From an uncultured Flavobacteriales bacterium (GTDB lineage: Bacteria; Bacteroidota; Bacteroidia; Palsa-965), in the NCBI GenBank assembly GCA_946478675.1, contig CAMLEF010000168.1:1-9458 (forward strand): a stretch of 9,458 nt of DNA, read 5' to 3'. The notes beneath the pieces were generated by a model that ran no database searches, was not told the origin of the DNA, and was given only the letters and a program-made list of their open reading frames with translations. This document shows, one piece after another, positions 4,601 to 9,458 of the stretch; positions within the stretch are counted from its first letter, which is position 1, and each line of letters starts with the position of its first letter. The position numbers and the translations under genes are program-made.

Positions 4601-7372
4601 AACAACGTACGAACCTGCTGTGAGACCGGTCGGGTTGGCGCCGGTGCCGGAAGGTGTCCAGCTGTAGGTGTAAGGACTGCTGCCTCCGGTCGTTGTTGTG
4701 TTGATGGAACCGTTGTTGCCGTTGTAGCAGGAAACGTTCGTGGTAGAAGTGATCGTAACGGTGGGCGAACCCGCGTTGGTGATCGTTACCGTGATGGTGA
4801 TTGAGCAATTGTTGGCATCCGTAATTGTTACTACGTAAGGGCCGGCGCTGAGGCCGGTTGCCGTTGCACCGTTACCACCGGAAGGCGACCAGGAATACGA
4901 ATAAGCGCCGGTGCCGCCGGTGACCGTAACCGTTGCCGAGCCGTTCGGGTTTCCGCACGTTGCAGACGTGGTTGCAGAAGTAGCGCTGAGCGCGGGCGGT
5001 TGCGTGATGTTGAATACCGCGCTTGTCGTGCAGGTGGAAGGACCTGAAGTAATCACACAGGTGTAAGTTCCTGCGCAGAGACCGGTAGCAGTTGCACCTA
5101 TGCCGCCGCTTGGCGACCACGCATAGGTGTAAGTTCCTGTTCCACCCGAAGCGACAACGGTAGCCGATCCGTTGCAGGCTGCGTTACAGGTGACATTCAC
5201 CTGCGATTGCGTGAATGTAATGGCCGGCGGTTGCGTAATGGTAAACACTGCGCTGGTCGTACACGTGGAAGGACCCGAGGTGATCACGCAGGTGTAAGTG
5301 CCTGCGCAAAGTCCGGATGCCGTTGCGCCGGTTCCGCCGCTCGGTGACCATGCGTAAGTAAACGTTCCTGTACCACCCGAAGCGACAACTGTAGCAGAGC
5401 CGTTGCAAGCGCCGTTACAATTTACGTTCACCTGTGATTGTGTAAAGGTGATCGCAGGCGGTTGCGTGATGGTGAAGACTGCGCTGGTCGTGCACGTCGA
5501 CGGGCCGGAAGTGATCACGCAGGTGTAAGTGCCCGCGCAAAGGCCGGATGCTGTCGCGCCTGTTCCGCCGCTCGGTGACCATGCGTAACTGTAAGTTCCT
5601 GTTCCGCCTGAAGCGACAACAGTAGCAGATCCGTTGCAGGCGCTGTTACAGGTAACGTTCACTTGCGATTGCGTGAACGTGATGGCCGGCGGTTGTGTGA
5701 TGGTGAAAATCGCGCTGGTCGTGCAGGTCGACGGACCGGAAGTGATCACGCAGGTGTAAGTGCCCGCGCAAAGGCCCGATGCTGTCGCGCCTGTTCCACC
5801 GCTTGGTGACCATGCGTAGGAATAAGTTCCGTTACCGCCCGAAGCGACGACTGTTGCCGATCCGTTGCAAGCGCCGTTACAAGTGACATTCACCTGCGAT
5901 TGTGTGAAGGTGACAGGTGGTGGTTGCGTGATGGTGACCACAAGGCTTCCCGTACAACCTCCCGCATCGGTGCAGTTGACGGTGTACGTGCCCGCGCACA
6001 AGCCCGTGCCGGTATTCGTAGCGCCGGCAGTAGAGTTGGTAGCAGCGGGCGACCAGGTGTAGGTATAAGGCGCAGTTCCCCCGACGGCGGTTATCGAAGC
6101 GGAACCGTTGCAGGCGCCGTTACACGTCACGTTGGTTTGTCCCGAGTTGTTGAGTGTGATGCTGCCTCCTGATGTCGCCACGTTGACTGTCGCAGTAACC
6201 GTTGCGCAGGATGACGTAACCGTTACCGTGTACACGCCCGCGCACAAGCCGCTCACGTTGGCCGTTCCTTGTCCGGCTCCCGGTGCAGGCGACCAGTTGT
6301 AGGTATATGCGCCCGCAGGAGAAACAGTGACGGAAGCAGAGCCGTTGCAGGCCGAGCAGGTCGCTGGTGTGGAGGATGGAGTTACCGTGATCGCAGTAGT
6401 TGATGGACAGACGGCGCAGGTGGTCGTGCGGAAATAAAGCCCGGTGACGCACAGGTTGAAGCAGTCGCCGCCGGTGTTCACGTTGAAGGTCGAAGTCGCT
6501 TGTCCTGCTGCAACGGTCGTATTCACCTGCACGTAATCCCACCAGTTCCAGGAGAGCGCTCCGGCTGTTCCGTTGAGTGTCCAGGAAGTCGGGTTGAACT
6601 GAATATCGCCGACGCAAAGAAAAGCTCTTGCGTTGGTGGTAGCGCCGCAGACGGCCGGGGAGATCGGCATGACGTAGTTGGCGATACCGCCGTTCACGAC
6701 GTAAGCGCCGTCGGCAAGAATGACGCGGCCTTGCCAGTTGGCCGAAGGCTGGCTCCAGATGACGACGAGTGTAGCGCCGTCCATGTCGTTGCCGGCTGTC
6801 GGCGGGTTGGTGAGAATGCCGCTGATGTTGTACGTGCCGTTGCCATTGACCGAAGCTGTCACGTCGGCGCGATAGGTGTACGTTCCGCTGTAGCCCCAGC
6901 ATTTGTCAGGACCTTGTCCGACGATCGTCATCGGGTAGTTCGCAGAGCCGAGCGGTCCGTTGACGGTTGCCGTTTGCGCAGCGCCGTTGCCGGAACCTTC
7001 TGCCCAGAGATACGCTTTCTCGATCACGGCGCAGGCAGGAATACCGGAAATGACGAACGGAGCAGGCTGGTTGACGCCCGCAGGAGAAAATCGTTTGCCG
7101 AGACGTTGTGAAGCGGAAGCGTAATCGAGACCGCATTTCGCCTGGTCGTAAATTACACCGAGCGTGCCGTTACCGTTTTGCGGAGACATCGGCGGACTTT
7201 GACGTGCGTTCGGGTCGCTTACATTCTGCGGATGATAACCGCAGGCGCCGGGAACGCCGGGACAACCGGTGGAACGCGTCTGAACAGCGGGGGATGTTTG
7301 TGCCTGTGCGTGTGTGAGAATGGGCGCAAAGACGATCACAAACAAGATGAACTTGCGTACAAATTGCTTCAT
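1673..7372 (-). CDS. Giant SprB-repeat/PKD surface adhesin with T9SS type-B sorting domain
   Basis: This is a complete 1899-residue exported protein. Modules in order: signal peptide 1-22 or 1-24 (FILFVIVFAPILTHA); an N-terminal domain 25-325 with motifs KAYLWAEGSG (119-128) and DGATLVVIWSQPS (198-210), perhaps DUF3344-like; 16 SprB-type repeats (326-405, 406-487, four of 77 residues at 488-795, then ten of 74-79 at 796-1560), typically with NGSATV, GGTGxYxYxWSP, AGxYxCxxTDANGC and TITxPP; an Ig-like module 1561-1639; PKD domains 1640-1725 (WDFGDGN) and 1726-1808; and a CHU_C sorting domain 1809-1899 (YVPNAFTPN, LWIFDRWGN, GWDG, ending SLIK). SprB of Flavobacterium johnsoniae is a T9SS-exported gliding adhesin with such repeats, but I would not call this an orthologue. 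No Lys or Arg occurs between R315 and K1558. AGGA lies three bases before the ATG. It is flanked by terminators, so probably monocistronic. Adhesion is inferred; the ligand is unknown. Confidence 0.9.
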   Translation of the reverse strand: MKQFVRKFILFVIVFAPILTHAQAQTSPAVQTRSTGCPGVPGACGYHPQNVSDPNARQSPPMSPQNGNGTLGVIYDQAKCGLDYASASQRLGKRFSPAGVNQPAPFVISGIPACAVIEKAYLWAEGSGNGAAQTATVNGPLGSANYPMTIVGQGPDKCWGYSGTYTYRADVTASVNGNGTYNISGILTNPPTAGNDMDGATLVVIWSQPSANWQGRVILADGAYVVNGGIANYVMPISPAVCGATTNARAFLCVGDIQFNPTSWTLNGTAGALSWNWWDYVQVNTTVAAGQATSTFNVNTGGDCFNLCVTGLYFRTTTCAVCPSTTAITVTPSSTPATCSACNGSASVTVSPAGAYTYNWSPAPGAGQGTANVSGLCAGVYTVTVTSSCATVTATVNVATSGGSITLNNSGQTNVTCNGACNGSASITAVGGTAPYTYTWSPAATNSTAGATNTGTGLCAGTYTVNCTDAGGCTGSLVVTITQPPPVTFTQSQVNVTCNGACNGSATVVASGGNGTYSYAWSPSGGTGATASGLCAGTYTCVITSGPSTCTTSAIFTITQPPAITFTQSQVNVTCNSACNGSATVVASGGTGTYSYAWSPSGGTGATASGLCAGTYTCVITSGPSTCTTSAVFTITQPPAITFTQSQVNVNCNGACNGSATVVASGGTGTFTYAWSPSGGTGATASGLCAGTYTCVITSGPSTCTTSAVFTITQPPAITFTQSQVNVTCNAACNGSATVVASGGTGTYTYAWSPSGGIGATATGLCAGTYTCVITSGPSTCTTSAVFNITQPPALSATSATTSATCGNPNGSATVTVTGGTGAYSYSWSPSGGNGATATGLSAGPYVVTITDANNCSITITVTITNAGSPTVTITSTTNVSCYNGNNGSINTTTTGGSSPYTYSWTPSGTGANPTGLTAGSYVVTVTDANGCTATANTTITQPPQLTASATASPVLCFGGSTGSATVTATGGTPNYSYSWSPSGGTNATAPNLSSQLYTCTVTDANGCTVTATANVTQPTALAVTGTQVDELCNGGSTGSASVTVTGGTTSYTYNWSPAPGGGQGTDNATGLSAQAYVCTITDANGCTISNTFTITEPALLTASASAVPSTCGAANGSATATGSGGTGTYTYAWTPGNYTTATISNVMAGNYAVTITDQNGCTASATTTINNLGSPTLTVTSATNISCFGGSDGDIITGVSGGNGPYTYSWAPSGGTGNAASSLAAGGYTCTVTDANGCTDTTATTLTEPPQLLASATSTPVLCFGGSTGSATVTYSGGTGVSTISWSPSGGTNATEPNLTAGTYTATVTDANGCTDTASATVTEPPVLAATTSQVDELCFGGNNASATVTATGGTPNYTYTWSPAPGGGQGTATATGLTAQAYTCVIDDANGCSITMSFTITEPSAVMASATSVDAHCNQADGSASGSATGGTGAYTYQWIGGPASQNYNNIAAGPYFVITTDANGCADTAMVTVNNLAGVTAAQGPVTNIGCFGQSTGSITINANGGNPNYTYTWIPNVSVSSTANGIPAGNYQVVVTDADGCTSTVNVTLTQPTKLTLAATASTSAICAGQSVQMSGTSGGGTPGYQYAWMPGPLPGLTQTITPTTSGTYTLYITDANNCVDSSTVTVTVNPNPVVALSGDSLAGCAPLCVNFTDLSTLSSGTITSWSWDFGDGNTSTQQNPANCYTTPGAYTVSLTVTSNNGCTSFVTMPNYIHAYAMPVAAFGVSPQPTTILNPILTFTDSSTNASGWLWSFGDIPGSTSTQQNPQFEYLTPDCYQVILEVTSPDGCTDTAMQTVCISPDVSIYVPNAFTPNDDNRNDYFYPVCIGIDPEQYELWIFDRWGNLIFYTDDLNKGWDGRVQGSEPICQIDTYVWKIRAKDINGGSHNLVGKVSLIK
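2693..4987 (-). repeat. Higher-order SprB repeat array (four-repeat A-B-C-D cycle)
   Basis: Repeats 7-16 of the adhesin recur with a period of four. Type A starts PVLCFGGSTGSATV (repeats 9, 13). Type B has VDELC, PAPGGGQGT and AQAY (10, 14). Type C has a CG/CN-xx-NGS/DGS start and ends in NN or NNL with no TxPP (7, 11, 15). Type D opens TNxSCFGG or similar (8, 12, 16). The array is therefore C-D (4532-4987), A-B-C-D (3611-4531, 307 residues) and A-B-C-D (2693-3610, 306 residues). This points to growth by duplication of blocks of about 920 bp. Confidence 0.8.
4988..5911 (-). repeat. Tandem array of four near-identical 231-bp SprB repeats
   Basis: Four head-to-tail units of exactly 231 bp lie at 5681-5911, 5450-5680, 5219-5449 and 4988-5218, encoding repeats 3-6 of the adhesin (residues 488-795). 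Each 77-residue unit starts TFTQSQVNV, carries five cysteines and ends ITQPPAI or ITQPPAL. Units 3 and 4 differ at three residues but at about 30 bases, by hand count, so nearly all changes are synonymous. None of the four units contains a charged residue. Confidence 0.92.
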
Positions 7373-7477
7373 GTGTCCTGGATTAGGGAGAACGTAGTAG
7401 GGTGATTGCCAATAGCAATATAATCCATTTTACTGAAATTGATAAGATTAGTTCCAGAAAATCACGCGATTGTGCAT
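7373..7477 (-). promoter_or_regulatory. Upstream region of the giant adhesin gene, probable promoter
   Basis: This gap between a terminator and the adhesin start codon is clearly more AT-rich than its surroundings (about 7411-7470) and must hold the promoter if the gene has its own. The nearest -7-like sequence on the minus strand is TATATTGC (7422-7415), an imperfect match to TAnnTTTG about 43 bases before the ATG, with no clear -33 element. It overlaps a small dyad, ATTGC (7405-7409) and GCAAT (7415-7419). AGGA at 7376-7379 is a possible but closely spaced ribosome binding site. Confidence 0.3.
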
Positions 7478-7509
7478 AAAAAAAGCCGCCTCCTCAGGAA
7501 GCGGCTTTT
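7478..7509 (-). terminator. Strong Rho-independent terminator after the upstream adhesin gene
   Basis: AAAAGCCGC (7481-7489) pairs with GCGGCTTTT (7501-7509). On the minus-strand RNA the stem continues through a G-U wobble and three more pairs to a three-base loop, about 13 pairs in all, and is followed by a run of T residues ending at 7478. It begins 17 bases after the stop codon at 7527-7529. The wobble forms only on the minus-strand transcript, which fits termination of the gene at 7527-9458. Confidence 0.88.
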
Positions 7510-7526
7510 GATGCTGTTGAAAACCC

Positions 7527-9458
7527 TTAACGGATGAGTGACACGTGACCGATGAGGTTGTGTTTTTTACCCATCATATCGATCGCCTTGATCTTCCAGA
7601 TGTACACGTCTTCCTGGCAAAGATCCGAATGCCCTTGCACCTTGCCGTCCCACGAAGCGTTGAGGTCTTCCGAATAATAGATCTGGTTGCCCCAGCGGTC
7701 GAATATCCACAGCTGGAAATGTTCCGGATCGATGCCGATGCCTTTGGCGAAGAAGGTTTCGTTGATGCCGTCACCGTTCGGTGTAAACGCATTCGGAACG
7801 AAGATCGCTACGTCCGGATCGATGCACACGCGGTGAACGGCGGTGTCCTCACAACCGTTGCTGCTGGTGGCTGTCAGCACAACGTCGAAGCAACCCGGGC
7901 CGCTGTACATGTACGAAGGATTCTGCAGCGTCGATGAACCTTGTCCGTCACCGAAACTCCAGCTCCACGTTGCGGCGTTCGTTGAGCCGTCCGTGAAATA
8001 AAGCGTTGGGTTCAGCTCGGTCGTCGGCTGCGGATTTGCAGAGAAGTCGGCCACCGGGTTCGGATACACGGTGATGTAATTCGGCATCGTGATCGTATTC
8101 GTGCAGCCGTTCGAAGTCGATACGGTAAGGATCACCGTGTAGCTTCCGGGTGTTGTGTAGCAATGCGAAGCATTCTGCTGCGTCGACGTGTTGCCGTCGC
8201 CGAAATCCCACGACCAGCTGGTGATGGTTCCTGCTGTGATCGTGGAAAGATCCGAGAAGTTCACGCAAAGCGGGGAGCAGCCGGCCAGTACATCACCGGA
8301 CAATGCTGCCACAGGAGCCGCATCCACCGTTACCGTTACCGTCGCGCTGTCCACGCAGTTGTTCGCATCGGCCACGTAAAGCGTATACGTTCCGGAAGTG
8401 GGCGGCGTGATCGTTTGGTTGAGGCCCGGTAGTGGTCCCGGCGCCCAGGCATACTGGTAAGCGCCCGTTCCGCCGCTGCAGCTGCCCGACATCTGGACGC
8501 TTTGTCCTGCACAGACGGCGCCCGGAGTGGCGGTCGCAGCGAGTGACAATGCCTGCGGCTGCGTAACGGTTGCTGTAACACTGGACGTACATCCTACAGC
8601 ATCCGTCAGCGTAACGGTGCAGGTGCCTGCAGAAAGGTTCGACGCCGTATTTGTCGTGCTCGCCGAACAGCTCCAGGAATAAGTGTACGGCGTATTCACA
8701 CCGTTATCATTCACGATGATCGATCCGTCATTCGCGCCGAAGCAGGAAATGTTGGTGACCGTTCCCAGCGAAGCAATAACGCCCGGCAGGTTGTTGACGG
8801 TAACCGTCGCCGTATCGTCGCAGCCATTCTGGTCGGTGACAACCACGTAATAAATGCCGGCGGGAATGTTGTTGTACGTTGCTCCTGACGGTTGCGGCGG
8901 GTTGTACCACACCGGCGTCAGCGTTCCTGTTCCGCCGGAGAACGTCGCAGTAGCAGAACCATCCGGCTGTCCGCAATGCGCGTCGACGGTAGTAGCTGAA
9001 ACCGTGATCGGCGGCGGTTCGGTGACGGATGCGGTTGCCGTAGCAGAACATCCGTTCAGATCGGTAACGGTGATCGTGTAAGAGCCTGCGCAAATGTTAT
9101 TGCAGCTGGCAGTGGTGCAGCCCGTGCTCCAGTTGAACGTATAAGGCGGCGTGCCTCCGTTCGGAATAACGACGAGCTGTCCGTCGCAGGCGCCATAGCA
9201 GGTGACGTTGAATCCTGCTGCTGCAATCGTGAGTTGCGGCGGTTCGGTGATGGTGAACGTAACGGTGGTCGTGCAGTTGTTCGCATCCGTAACCGTGCAG
9301 GTGTATGAGCCCGCGCACATTTGCGTCGCGTTGCCTGTGCCTTGTCCTGCGCCCGGGGCCGGCGACCAGTTGTACGTGTACGGACCGGTGCCGCCGGAAG
9401 CCGAAGACGTAGCAGTTCCATCGCAGGCGCGGAAAATGGGCACGTCGGTTAGAGCACC
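7527..9458 (-). CDS. Second giant SprB-repeat/PKD adhesin with T9SS sorting domain (5' end outside window)
   Basis: The reading frame is open to the right edge, so this is the C-terminal 643 residues of a longer protein. The GTG at 9443-9441 falls inside a repeat and is not a credible start. Numbering from the first visible codon: SprB-type repeats 1-77, 78-152, 153-228 and 229-305; an Ig-like module 306-384 (CAGQSVQMSG); PKD domains 385-470 (WSWDFGDGNTSTQQN) and 471-552 (WSWSFGDGQGSS); and a sorting domain 553-643 with the canonical TPNGDGINE, LWIFDRWGN, SWDGKVQG and final SLIR. From residue 153 on it is collinear with residues 1410-1899 of the neighbouring adhesin, so the two are paralogues. 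T9SS export and surface attachment are inferred from the sorting domain. It ends in its own strong terminator. No Lys or Arg occurs from residue 11 to 542. Signal peptide and N-terminal domain are not visible. Confidence 0.9.
   Translation of the reverse strand, partial: GALTDVPIFRACDGTATSSASGGTGPYTYNWSPAPGAGQGTGNATQMCAGSYTCTVTDANNCTTTVTFTITEPPQLTIAAAGFNVTCYGACDGQLVVIPNGGTPPYTFNWSTGCTTASCNNICAGSYTITVTDLNGCSATATASVTEPPPITVSATTVDAHCGQPDGSATATFSGGTGTLTPVWYNPPQPSGATYNNIPAGIYYVVVTDQNGCDDTATVTVNNLPGVIASLGTVTNISCFGANDGSIIVNDNGVNTPYTYSWSCSASTTNTASNLSAGTCTVTLTDAVGCTSSVTATVTQPQALSLAATATPGAVCAGQSVQMSGSCSGGTGAYQYAWAPGPLPGLNQTITPPTSGTYTLYVADANNCVDSATVTVTVDAAPVAALSGDVLAGCSPLCVNFSDLSTITAGTITSWSWDFGDGNTSTQQNASHCYTTPGSYTVILTVSTSNGCTNTITMPNYITVYPNPVADFSANPQPTTELNPTLYFTDGSTNAATWSWSFGDGQGSSTLQNPSYMYSGPGCFDVVLTATSSNGCEDTAVHRVCIDPDVAIFVPNAFTPNGDGINETFFAKGIGIDPEHFQLWIFDRWGNQIYYSEDLNASWDGKVQGHSDLCQEDVYIWKIKAIDMMGKKHNLIGHVSLIR
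8544..9458 (-). repeat. SprB-type repeats of the partial adhesin
   Basis: Four consecutive units of 75-77 residues are visible. The first two (TFTITEPPQLT and SVTEPPPIT ends) resemble the Cys-rich ACDG class with CAGSYT. The last two are a C-type unit (VDAHCGQPDGS, ending VNNLPGVI) followed by a D-type unit (VTNISCFGANDGS), the same C-D pair that precedes the Ig-like module in the neighbouring adhesin. The array continues beyond the window edge. Confidence 0.8.

Noticed and set aside
4988..5911. CRISPR array or non-coding tandem repeat
   Set aside because: The units are 231 bp without spacers, in frame, and conserved at the protein level with silent differences. They are protein domains.
4988..5911. 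Phase-variable or diversity-generating target in the repeats
   Set aside because: No reverse transcriptase, template repeat, invertase or homopolymer tract linked to frame switching is visible, and differences between repeats are mostly silent, the opposite of targeted diversification.
7415..7422. TATATTGC as the promoter -7 box of the giant adhesin gene
   Set aside because: It deviates from TAnnTTTG at the end of the box and has no -33 partner. I mention it only inside the low-confidence upstream-region entry and do not claim it as a site.
9441..9443. GTG as start codon of the partial adhesin
   Set aside because: It lies within a SprB repeat, the frame stays open to the window edge, and there is no signal peptide after it. 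The gene continues outside the window.

Overview
The window looks like chromosomal DNA of a member of the Bacteroidota (Bacteroidetes) with roughly half G+C. The evidence is the content: a DUF4293-type membrane protein, SprB-type repeats, PKD domains, three C-terminal domains of the type-B (gliding motility-associated, CHU_C) class recognised by the type IX secretion system (T9SS), and a perfect Bacteroidetes -7 promoter box (TAnnTTTG). I cannot name a genus from the sequence.

Layout. At the left, a small four-helix membrane protein (94-528, +) converges on a YfcE/MJ0936-type metallophosphoesterase (734-1228, -). The 205 bp between them is almost entirely nested inverted repeats: a 22-bp outer stem built from GGTT/AACC-type units around an inner ACATAG/CTATGT palindrome with a T-run. 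From there to the right edge everything is on the minus strand. In order of transcription: the C-terminal 643 residues of a giant surface adhesin that runs off the window (7527-9458), a strong terminator, a complete 1899-residue adhesin (1673-7372), a second terminator, a 120-residue protein that is only a signal peptide plus a sorting domain (1262-1624), and the phosphoesterase.

The complete adhesin resolves without gaps into: signal peptide; an N-terminal domain of about 300 residues; 16 SprB-like repeats; one Ig-like module; two PKD domains; a 91-residue sorting domain. The repeats have two tiers. Repeats 3-6 are nearly identical 77-residue copies (231 bp each). Repeats 7-16 follow a higher-order four-repeat cycle (types A-B-C-D, about 306 residues per cycle). 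The partial neighbour shares its last 490 or so residues (C-D-Ig-PKD-PKD-sorting domain) in the same order, so the two are tandem paralogues.

The adhesins are expected to cross the inner membrane by Sec and the outer membrane by T9SS, and to be anchored on the surface for adhesion or gliding. This is family knowledge plus inference; no T9SS machinery gene is in the window. The items most worth a second look are the higher-order repeat architecture, the 1242-residue stretch without Lys or Arg, the cargo-less sorting-domain protein whose start codon sits just after a terminator, and the nested inverted-repeat element at 530-735.
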